Assembly (NCBI RefSeq): GCF_012933655.1
Contig: NZ_JABBJJ010000054.1
Location: forward strand, 1-47,754
Reading direction: 5' to 3'
Length of the DNA stretch: 47,754 nt
DNA from: Pyxidicoccus fallax
GTDB lineage: Bacteria; Myxococcota; Myxococcia; Myxococcales; Myxococcaceae
The position numbers and the translations under genes are program-made. The first letter of the stretch is position 1. Each line of letters begins with the position of its first letter. The notes below the pieces were generated by a model. It did not search any database. It saw nothing but the letters and a program-made list of their open reading frames with translations, and was not told the DNA's origin. Positions 24,326 to 31,293 of the stretch are shown piece after piece.

Positions 24326-25822
24326 ATGAGGAAGCTCTTTCGACGTCCGTTCACCGCGTTGACGTGCGCGATTGCAGTGGGACTCCAGGCGTGTGGCGAG
24401 GGGCTGCCACCGGAGCAGGGCGAGGCGCCACCGGCCGAGGCCACCACGGTGGAGGCCCTGGCGCAGCCGGCGGCCGCCCAGGACGCGGAGCCGGACATCC
24501 TGGTGGCGCTGCAGTCCATCCCCGGGCTGACGGTGGTGCGCGAGGCGCCGTCGCGCTTCCCCGGCACGCGCTTCTTCGTCCTGACGTTCGACCAGCCGGC
24601 GGACCACCGGAACCCTCAGGGCCAGCGCTTCCAGCAGCGCGTGACGCTGCTGCACCGCTCCACGACGGCGCCCATGGTGCTGGCCTCCACGGGCTACGGC
24701 ATCGGCACCAGCGCCGGGCAGATGGAGCCCACCGCGATTCTCCAGAGCAACCAGCTGCTCGTCGAGCACCGCTTCTTCGGCCCCTCCATCCCCGAGGCCG
24801 CCAACTGGGAGCACCTCGACCTGTGGCAGGCCGCGGCGGACCATCACCGCATCGTCAGCGCCTTCAAGCCGCTGTATGGCGCGAAGTGGGTGAGCACCGG
24901 CGCCAGCAAGGGCGGCATGACGTCCGTCTACCACCGCGCCCTCTACCCGAATGACGTGGACGCCACCGTGGCCTACGTGGCGCCCAACAGCCACGGCCCG
25001 ATGGACCCGCGCTACGTGCACTTCCTCGCCACCGTGGGCGACGCCGCGTGCCGCGAGCGCATCCGCGACTTCCAGCGTGATGCGCTGTCGCGCCGCGACG
25101 AGCTGGTACCCCAGGTGTCCGCGGATGCGGAGGCCCAGGGCGCGCCGCTCGACTTCCTCGGCGCGGACAAGGCGTTCGAGTTCATGGTCCTCGAGCTGCC
25201 CTTCGTCTTCTGGCAGTACAGCAACCCCGCGACGTGCCCCTCCATCCCCGCGCCCGGCGCGCCGGCGGAAGAGGTGCTGGCCACGCTGTCGGACGTCGTC
25301 GGCTACTTCGGCTTCAGCGACCCGTCCATCCAGTACTACGCGCCCTACTACTTCCAGGCGGGCACGCAGCTGGGCAGCTACCGCTCCGACGAGCGCCACC
25401 TGCGCGGGCTCGTGCGCTACCCGCGGCAGTACGCGCCCGCCGCCATGGTGCCCTTCCCCATCGAGCCCTACGGGTTCGACTTCTGGTCCATTCCCCTCAT
25501 CGAGGCGTGGGTGAAGGCGCGCGGCGAGCGGATGCTGTTCGTCTACGGCCAGCTGGACCCGTGGTCCACCAACGCCTTCGACGTGCGCGAGCGCAATGAC
25601 GCGTACCGCTTCTACGTGCAGGGCGGGAACCACGGGGCGTCCATCTCGCGGCTGCCGGAGAGCGTGCGCGCCTTCGCCGTGGAGCGGCTCACCACGTGGG
25701 TGGGCCTGCAGCAGCCCGCGGAGAAGGGGCGCGCCGTGCTGAAGGCGGCCCAGCTGGCCGCGGGTGAGGAGCCCGTGGACACCGGCGTCGTCGACCTCCG
25801 CCGTCCGCCTCCGCGGGAGTAG
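24326..25822 (+). CDS. Lipid-anchored S37-family (PS-10) tripeptidyl aminopeptidase-like hydrolase
   Basis: 498 residues. Signal peptide and lipobox (GLQAC, Cys23) place it in the cell envelope. After an Ala/Pro/Glu linker comes an alpha/beta-hydrolase: nucleophile Ser194 in VSTGASKGGMTSVY, EHRFFGPSIPE, and C-terminal VYGQLDPWSTNAF (Asp) and QGGNHGASI (His). The arrangement matches the S37 peptidases of Streptomyces and myxobacteria, which release N-terminal tripeptides; a role in protein predation or nutrition is plausible. The C-terminal ~40 residues are probably a loose tail. It converges with the gluconokinase gene, stops being only 6 bp apart. Confidence 0.9.
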   Translation: MRKLFRRPFTALTCAIAVGLQACGEGLPPEQGEAPPAEATTVEALAQPAAAQDAEPDILVALQSIPGLTVVREAPSRFPGTRFFVLTFDQPADHRNPQGQRFQQRVTLLHRSTTAPMVLASTGYGIGTSAGQMEPTAILQSNQLLVEHRFFGPSIPEAANWEHLDLWQAAADHHRIVSAFKPLYGAKWVSTGASKGGMTSVYHRALYPNDVDATVAYVAPNSHGPMDPRYVHFLATVGDAACRERIRDFQRDALSRRDELVPQVSADAEAQGAPLDFLGADKAFEFMVLELPFVFWQYSNPATCPSIPAPGAPAEEVLATLSDVVGYFGFSDPSIQYYAPYYFQAGTQLGSYRSDERHLRGLVRYPRQYAPAAMVPFPIEPYGFDFWSIPLIEAWVKARGERMLFVYGQLDPWSTNAFDVRERNDAYRFYVQGGNHGASISRLPESVRAFAVERLTTWVGLQQPAEKGRAVLKAAQLAAGEEPVDTGVVDLRRPPPRE

Positions 25823-25827
25823 GGACG

Positions 25828-26313
25828 CTAGAGCCCCAGCCCCTCCCGGATGCGCGCCACCACCTCCTTCACCGGTGGCGTGACATCCACGCGGAGGGCG
25901 CTGTCAGGCACCTCCAGCGTGGCGAGCTGGCTGTCCAGCAGCGACGGCGGCATGAAGTGGCCGTGGCGCTGCGACAGCCGGCTCGCCAGCAGCTCTCGCG
26001 ACGCGTCCAGGTACACGAAGCGCACGCGCGCGGCGTCCACCTCCAGCACCTTGCGGTAGGCCTCCTTCAGCGCCGAGCACGCCACCACCAGGCCGTCTCC
26101 CTGCCGCAGCGCCTCCCCAATCACTCCCGACAGCATCCACAGCCACGGCCAACGGTCCTCGTCGGTCAGCGGCACGCCCTGCGCCATCTTCACCTTGTTG
26201 GGCACCGGGTGCAGGTCGTCCGCGTCCAGGAAGCGCCAGCCCAGCGCCTCCGCCAGCGAGGACCCCACCGTCGTCTTCCCCGCTCCGGAAACCCCCATGA
26301 CGATGACGACCAT
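25828..26313 (-). CDS. gntK: Gluconokinase
   Basis: 161 residues, the size of bacterial thermoresistant gluconokinases that make 6-phosphogluconate from gluconate and ATP. P-loop GVSGAGKTTVG at the N-terminus, then RFLDADDLHPVPNKVKMAQG and GVPLTDEDRWPWL, the substrate region, and CSALKEAYRKVLE. C-terminal LSQRHGHFMPPSLLDSQLAT is the characteristic family block. ATG 26313 is the family start; the frame upstream of it is not protein-like. Its start diverges from the ligase gene. Confidence 0.92.
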   Translation of the reverse strand: MVVIVMGVSGAGKTTVGSSLAEALGWRFLDADDLHPVPNKVKMAQGVPLTDEDRWPWLWMLSGVIGEALRQGDGLVVACSALKEAYRKVLEVDAARVRFVYLDASRELLASRLSQRHGHFMPPSLLDSQLATLEVPDSALRVDVTPPVKEVVARIREGLGL

Positions 26314-26485
26314 CCCGTGCGCCCTCCAGACGCGATGAGAACCACCGCCATCCTGCGGCGCCACGCTCCCGCGCGCCACACCCTAGGATGCCAGATGCCC
26401 ACCCCGTCACGTCCTGGGAATGTCAGACCCCACCGGTACTCTTCCTTTCATCGCCGCGAGTGACGCGGCACGGAGGGGGAAGTTC

Positions 26486-27574
26486 ATGGCGGACATCGCG
26501 GACGGCGAGCAGCTGTCTCTTCAAGGCTCCGGCTCCAAGCCCTACATCCTCAAGAACACCGGCGGCGTGTACTCGTGCAGCTGCCCCGCGTGGCGCAACC
26601 AGTCGGTCGCCATCGAGCGCCGCACCTGCAAGCACCTGCGCAAAGTGCGCGGCGATGCCGCCGAGGACGCCCGCATCGGCGCTCCCGCTTCCGGCGCCGC
26701 GCCCGCCAGCGCTCCCAAGGCGAAGAAGGCCAGCGCTTCGGACACCGCCGAGGCCGCCGAGGACAAGGCCCCGCCGCTGCTGCTCGCGCACCCGTGGGAG
26801 AACGACGTCGACCTCACCGACTGGTGGATGAGCGAGAAGCTCGACGGCGTGCGCGCGTACTGGGACGGCAAGCGCTTCTGGTCGCGCCTGGGCAACGAGT
26901 TCTTCGCGCCCGCGTGGTTCACCGCGGGGCTGCCGGACTTCCCGCTCGACGGCGAGCTGTTCGGCGGGCGCAAGCGCTTCCAGCGCACGGTGAGCATCGT
27001 CCGCCGTCAAGACAGGAGCGACGACTGGAAGGAGCTCTTCTTCGTCGCCTTCGACGCGCCCTCCGTGGACGCGACCTTCGAGGGCCGGCTGGAGCACTGC
27101 CGCAAGTGGATGGAGGACGCGAAGCCCACGTACGCGAAGTGGCACGAGCACGAGCGCTGCAAGGGCACCGCGCACCTGCGCGAGGAGCTGGCGCGCGTGG
27201 AGGCGCTGGGCGGTGAAGGGCTCATGCTGCGCAAGCCCGGCTCGCGCTACGAGGCGGGACGCTCGCACACGCTGCTGAAGGTGAAGAGCTTCAAGGACGA
27301 CGAGGCGCGCGTCGTCGGCCACGTGCCCGGCGCCGGCCGGCACAAGGGCCGCCTGGGCGCGCTGGAGGTGGAGCTGCGCAACGGCAAGCGCTTCAGCGTG
27401 GGCACCGGCCTGTCCGACGCCGAGCGCGAGTCCCCGCCCGCCGTCGGCACCGTCATCACCTTCCGCTACCAGGAGCTGTCCGACGACGGCGTGCCGCGCT
27501 TCCCCTCGTACGTGGGCGTGCGCATCGACGCGGCCCCCTTCCCCGAGAAGGCGAAGTCCCGCGCTCGCGCCTGA
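26486..27574 (+). CDS. SWIM zinc finger fused to ATP-dependent DNA ligase
   Basis: 362 residues. N-terminal SWIM-type zinc finger: Cys31 and Cys33 (VYSCSCPAW), Cys48 and His50 (ERRTCKHL), in the CxCx(n)CxH order, joined by an Ala/Lys-rich linker (~60-92) to an adenylation domain with motif I SEKLDGVRAYWDG (Lys118 the AMP acceptor), FPLDGELFGGRK, LGGEGLMLRKPGS and motif V-like LLKVKSFKDDEARV, then an OB-like domain (RHKGRLGALEVELRNGKRFS). No polymerase or nuclease domain is fused. The frame opens at ATG 26420, but ATG 26486 has GGAGGGGG upstream and directly starts the conserved region, so it is preferred. A likely nick-sealing enzyme with its own DNA-contacting finger; the pathway is not evident. 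Confidence 0.85.
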   Translation: MADIADGEQLSLQGSGSKPYILKNTGGVYSCSCPAWRNQSVAIERRTCKHLRKVRGDAAEDARIGAPASGAAPASAPKAKKASASDTAEAAEDKAPPLLLAHPWENDVDLTDWWMSEKLDGVRAYWDGKRFWSRLGNEFFAPAWFTAGLPDFPLDGELFGGRKRFQRTVSIVRRQDRSDDWKELFFVAFDAPSVDATFEGRLEHCRKWMEDAKPTYAKWHEHERCKGTAHLREELARVEALGGEGLMLRKPGSRYEAGRSHTLLKVKSFKDDEARVVGHVPGAGRHKGRLGALEVELRNGKRFSVGTGLSDAERESPPAVGTVITFRYQELSDDGVPRFPSYVGVRIDAAPFPEKAKSRARA

Positions 27575-27588
27575 GCCCGCACCGCGCC

Positions 27589-27615
27589 GGGTGGGGCGCT
27601 CCTGACGCCCCACCC
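27589..27615 (+). terminator. Strong terminator-like hairpin after the ligase gene
   Basis: Perfect 10-bp stem GGGTGGGGCG / CGCCCCACCC with a seven-base loop, 14 bp past the ligase stop. No T-tract follows. Confidence 0.6.
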
Positions 27616-27931
27616 CACCGCCGCAGAGCGCGGTCCGTTGGTCGACGGAGCCGTCCCGGACTGCCCGCTGGCGAAAGGCAGGCGAGTTCAGCGAGCGTCC
27701 GCATGGGCGGAGGCACTGGACGAAGCGCTTTCTCGCGGTCCTGCTCGAAAGTTCGCGCTTACAGGTGCCGACCTGGTGCGCCTGTGCGCTAGCGGTCATC
27801 GCAACGGCGCGGACTGGCGTCTCGTACCGGCGACCGTCGGCTGCCGGAGACTTACGCGGTCTAAAGACAAACGGTGCACAGCCCCCGCCTGAGCCAGGAG
27901 GGGCCCCTCCTGGTGTCTGCTTGAGACGACC
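27616..27931. other. Non-coding leader region upstream of the Ser/Thr kinase
   Basis: 316 bases without a believable gene; reading frames here do not show coding character. At 27894-27913 it holds a perfect 20-bp palindrome, CCAGGAGGGGCCCCTCCTGG, 18 bases before the kinase ATG. The right arm is complementary to an AGGAGG sequence in the left arm. A promoter for the kinase should be here but no elements can be assigned. Confidence 0.6.
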
Positions 27932-29356
27932 ATGCACTGCGAGCTCTGTCTGTCCGAACATGCCGAGGACGTACTCTGCGACAACGTGCACTGGACGCAG
28001 GTGGGCCTCTCCACCCAGGACGTGGAGGGCGAGCCGCCGCCAGTGGACCTCACCGGCCAGACGCTGGGGCACTACAAGCTGGTGCGCCGGCTGGGCGCCG
28101 GGGGAATGGGCACCGTGTACCTGGGGGAGCAGACGCGCATCGGCGCGCGCGTGGCCGTGAAGGTGCTGCACCCGCACCTGGCCCACGACGAGAGCCTGCG
28201 AGCGCGCTTCTACGCCGAGGCCCGCACCGTCAACGTGGTGAGCCACCCGCACATCGTCCACATCTTCGACATCAGCGAGGCGCCCGGCGGCATCCACTAC
28301 TTCGTCATGGAGTACCTGGAGGGCGTGCCACTGTCACGCCTGCATCGGCCCGTCGCCCCCGCGCAGCTCGTGCCGCTGCTCGCGCAGGCCTGTGACGCGC
28401 TGCATGCGGCGCACCGCTGCGGCGTGGTGCACCGGGATTTGAAGCCAGACAACCTCTTCGTGGTGCGGCACGCGGCGGAGCCGCCCACCCTGCGCGTGCT
28501 GGACTTCGGCGTGGCCAAGGCGCGCCGCCCGCCCACCGAGGACGAGACGGCGGCGGGCATCGTCCTGGGCACGCCCGCGTACATGGCCCCGGAGCAGTGG
28601 GCCGGGCAGCCGGTGGACGGGCGCGCGGACATCTACGCCCTGGCGGTGACGGCCTATTACATGTTCACCGGGCAGCTGCCCTTCGAGCGGGGGCAGATGG
28701 CGGAGCTGGCCCTGTCGCTGGGGCCGGTGGGCCCGGTGCCGCCGCACGTGCTGGCCCCCGCGGTGACTCCGGCGTTGTCGGACGTGCTGCTGCGGGCCCT
28801 GTCGCGCCGGTGCGATGACCGCTACCCCACCGCGCGCGACTTCAAGGAGGCCCTGCTCGCGGCGCTGGCGCCGCCCCAGGCCGCGCACTCCGTGGACGAG
28901 CCCCCGCGGGGGTCCACGCCCGTGCCCTCGCACACCTCCTCGCCCTCGCCTTCGCTGTCCCTGGCGGAGGCGGAGACGCCCGCCGAGCCCGTCAGCGTCA
29001 CCCCGCCGCTCACCTGGACGGCCCGCGTGCGCCGCCGCGCTGGCACCAGCGACGTGGAGGTGCGCTGCACGGAGCTGAGCAAGGGCGGCCTCTTCATGTG
29101 CTGCGCGGAGCCCTTCCCGCGCCTCTTCACCCGGCTCGAGTTCACGCTGCTGCTGGCCGGCGAGGAGGTGGAGTGCGTGGGCGAGGTGGTGCGCCACGTG
29201 GACTCCGTCCAGGCGCGCGCGTGGAGCATGTCGCCGGGGGTGGGCGTGCAGTTCATCAACCCCTCGGCCCGGCTCAGAGACCTCATCCACCGCGTGCAGC
29301 CCCACCGCCGCGGCACCCCGGCGCCTCCCGCGCCACCTTCCGAAGCCCACCTGTGA
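27932..29356 (+). CDS. Ser/Thr protein kinase with C-terminal PilZ-like domain
   Basis: 474 residues, soluble. A short N-terminal Cys/His stretch (CELCLSEHAEDVLC) may bind metal. Kinase domain (~47-305): GAGGMGTVYLG, catalytic Lys77 (VAVKVL), HRDLKPDN with Asp169, DFGVAKA (191-196) and GTPAYMAPEQ. A Pro/Ser linker (~312-352) leads to a PilZ-like domain: TARVRRRAGTSDVEVRC, TELSKGGLFMCC, ending in GVGVQF. The PilZ consensus RxxxR is present as RVRRR, but the (D/N)xSxxG motif reads ELSKGG, so c-di-GMP binding is uncertain. No transmembrane segment, unlike many myxobacterial kinases. No ribosome binding site is clear at ATG 27932. Confidence 0.9.
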   Translation: MHCELCLSEHAEDVLCDNVHWTQVGLSTQDVEGEPPPVDLTGQTLGHYKLVRRLGAGGMGTVYLGEQTRIGARVAVKVLHPHLAHDESLRARFYAEARTVNVVSHPHIVHIFDISEAPGGIHYFVMEYLEGVPLSRLHRPVAPAQLVPLLAQACDALHAAHRCGVVHRDLKPDNLFVVRHAAEPPTLRVLDFGVAKARRPPTEDETAAGIVLGTPAYMAPEQWAGQPVDGRADIYALAVTAYYMFTGQLPFERGQMAELALSLGPVGPVPPHVLAPAVTPALSDVLLRALSRRCDDRYPTARDFKEALLAALAPPQAAHSVDEPPRGSTPVPSHTSSPSPSLSLAEAETPAEPVSVTPPLTWTARVRRRAGTSDVEVRCTELSKGGLFMCCAEPFPRLFTRLEFTLLLAGEEVECVGEVVRHVDSVQARAWSMSPGVGVQFINPSARLRDLIHRVQPHRRGTPAPPAPPSEAHL

Positions 29357-29520
29357 GCAATCCTCCTGCCCGGCGGTGCTGGGGTTCCGCGGACGCATTT
29401 GCATTCCGTTCACGATTGTTCCGTCGCGTGCCCCGCATCGTTCCCTTCCCGACGCGCGCGGGCTTTCCGTTCCTGCGCTAGGCTTCCAGGGCAGTCGGAA
29501 CCCGCTAGCCTGCGATCATC

Positions 29521-30489
29521 ATGGCTCGTGAGGGTGTTGGCAGGGGTCGGAGGCACGTCCGGCCCAGGGGAATCGTCCTGATCATGGCGGCGGTGCTCGC
29601 GGTGGTGGCGAGCGCGTGCCAGGACGCGGCCACGGCGTCCGGGACGGCGCTGTACGTCACGACCGAGTTCGATCCGCTGCTGCAGCTCACCCAGTTCAAG
29701 GTGTCCGGCACGGTGACGGACGGGAGCGAGGGCGGGGACGCGGGCGCGGATGGAGGCGCGAACAAGGCGAGCAGCATCCCGGCCTCGCTGCTGCCGGAGA
29801 CCGCCGGACGCATCCTCCAGAGCGGCGAGACGTTCCGCGTGCTGCTGCCCGACGCGAAGGAAGGCGCGCGCGTGAAGCTCGTGCTGGAAGGCATGAGTGG
29901 CCCCGAGCTCGCGGCGGTCGGCACGGCGGAGGTGACGGTCCGCGAGGGCTACGAGGTGGACATCCGCGTGCGGCTCGAGCCCGCTTCGGAGCCGCCCGAC
30001 GCCGGCACGCCCGACGCCGGCACGCCCGACTCGGGTACGCCGGATGGCGGCACGCCGGACGCGGGGTCGAGCGACGCGGGCACCTTCTGCATGGACTGCC
30101 CGGACGGCTGCTGCCGGGGGGGCTTCTGCGTGCCGCGCACCTTCCAGTCCTGCGGCGTGGGCGGGGTGGACTGCACGGTGTGTGACGGGGTGCGGGCCAA
30201 CGCCTGCTCGGCGCTGGGCACCTGCACTTGCGGCAATGGCCCGGCCTGCACCGGAAGCAACGTGGACCGGTGCTCCAACGGCCAGTGCCGGTGCGGCAAC
30301 AACAACGCGTGTGGCGCGGGCCAGGTGTGCATGGACGGCCAGTGCCGCTGCACCCCCGAGTCGTGCCCCAACGGCTGCTGCGACGGCAACGTCTGTCGCG
30401 CCGGCAACGAGCAGTCCCGGTGCGGCCTGGGAGGCCAGGCGTGCGAGCAGTGCCGCCGGGAGTGCACCTCCCAGCGGACCTGCAAGTAG
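29521..30489 (+). CDS. Cys-rich lipoprotein with Pro-Asp-Ala-Gly-Thr linker
   Basis: 322 residues. A basic n-region, hydrophobic core and lipobox (VVASAC) indicate a lipid-anchored envelope protein. The mature part has a beta-rich domain (~36-155), then a repetitive linker of PDAGTPDAG-type repeats typical of myxobacterial surface proteins, then ~130 residues with about 30 Cys in EGF/tumour-necrosis-like spacing (CMDCPDGCCRGGFCVP, CRCGNNNACGAGQVCMDGQ and so on). No enzyme motif is seen. It could bind substrates or cells outside. ATG 29521 has no evident ribosome binding site; ATG 29584 would still leave a short signal peptide. Confidence 0.78.
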   Translation: MAREGVGRGRRHVRPRGIVLIMAAVLAVVASACQDAATASGTALYVTTEFDPLLQLTQFKVSGTVTDGSEGGDAGADGGANKASSIPASLLPETAGRILQSGETFRVLLPDAKEGARVKLVLEGMSGPELAAVGTAEVTVREGYEVDIRVRLEPASEPPDAGTPDAGTPDSGTPDGGTPDAGSSDAGTFCMDCPDGCCRGGFCVPRTFQSCGVGGVDCTVCDGVRANACSALGTCTCGNGPACTGSNVDRCSNGQCRCGNNNACGAGQVCMDGQCRCTPESCPNGCCDGNVCRAGNEQSRCGLGGQACEQCRRECTSQRTCK

Positions 30490-30518
30490 GCCACGCCCGG
30501 CCCCGCGCGGGCCCTACT
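30485..30518. terminator. Bidirectional hairpin between convergent genes
   Basis: AGTAGG (30485-30490) can pair with CCTACT (30513-30518), with an alternative inner stem GGCCC/GGGCC around CGCGC. Both stop codons of the convergent genes (30489 and 30514) lie within the outer stem. There is no T-tract. Confidence 0.4.
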
Positions 30519-31158
30519 GCTTCGGCGTGTCCTGGCCCTGGGGCACGCCCGAGCCGCCCACGCCGGTGGGCGACGGGTCGCCCCACCCGGGCTCGATGAA
30601 GGCCTTCCACTTCCACTGGCCCTCGCGCTTCACCAGGAGCCCGGCGTTGCGGCCGGCGCGCTTCTCGCCCTTCGTCGTCATCGTGTAGTTGTCGGTGTAG
30701 GTGACGAGCGAGTCGGACAGCACGGTGATGTCCAGGTTGTGGTTCACCTGCATGTCCGTGGGCGTCTGGTCGAAGAAGGGCTTCATGATCTGAGTGTAGC
30801 GCTGGCGGTCATACGACTCGGACGTGGGCATGCCCTGGCTGTTGTCGGTGGCCATGAACATGGGGAAGTCGATGCGCGCGAGCGACGCCTCGAAGTCGCG
30901 CCGCTTCATGATGGCGTCCTCCTCCTTGATGAAGGCCTCCACCTCCTTCCGGGTCCTCGCCTCGTTCGTCGGCTTGCGGGTCCACGGCCCCATCTTCGAC
31001 AGGTCCATGGGCGCGCCCGAGCCTCCCGAGGCGGGAGAGGACGGCTGCTGCTGCTGTTGTTGCGATTTCGAGGGTGACTGCGATTGCGGCTGCCCCTGTG
31101 CCCAGACGGGCGAGGCGAGCGCGAGCGAGGTGAGGCACAGCGCGATCCGACGCATCAT
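30514..31158 (-). CDS. Secreted SnoaL/NTF2-like domain protein
   Basis: 214 residues. Signal peptide (MMRRIALCLTSLALASPVWAQG) ending in an AxA site, then a Gln/Ser/Pro-rich linker (residues ~23-45) with a run of seven Gln, then an NTF2-like fold region: TRKEVEAFIKEEDAIMKRRD, DFPMFMATDNSQG, a hydrophobic beta stretch VLSDSLVTYTDNYTMTTKG and LLVKREGQWKWKAFIEPGW. Such domains serve as enzymes or binding scaffolds; no active site is assignable. AAGGAGG lies five bases before ATG 31158 (eight before ATG 31155). Confidence 0.78.
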   Translation of the reverse strand: MMRRIALCLTSLALASPVWAQGQPQSQSPSKSQQQQQQPSSPASGGSGAPMDLSKMGPWTRKPTNEARTRKEVEAFIKEEDAIMKRRDFEASLARIDFPMFMATDNSQGMPTSESYDRQRYTQIMKPFFDQTPTDMQVNHNLDITVLSDSLVTYTDNYTMTTKGEKRAGRNAGLLVKREGQWKWKAFIEPGWGDPSPTGVGGSGVPQGQDTPKQ

Positions 31159-31293
31159 GACGACCTCCTTCTGCTGACGCGAAGGTCGTGACACGCGCGG
31201 CCCCGGACAACCCGGCCGCTTCCGCCCGCCCGTCCCGCGCGAGCCAGGGAGCGTTGACGGACCGCCGGTGGCCTGCCCCCGGGTGCGAGCGCG

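Noticed and set aside
27616-27892. Short open frames upstream of the Ser/Thr kinase
   Set aside because: No ribosome binding site and no protein-like composition.
26423-28297. 624-residue minus-strand frame opposite the ligase and kinase genes
   Set aside because: Runs through two real plus-strand genes and has no recognisable motif.
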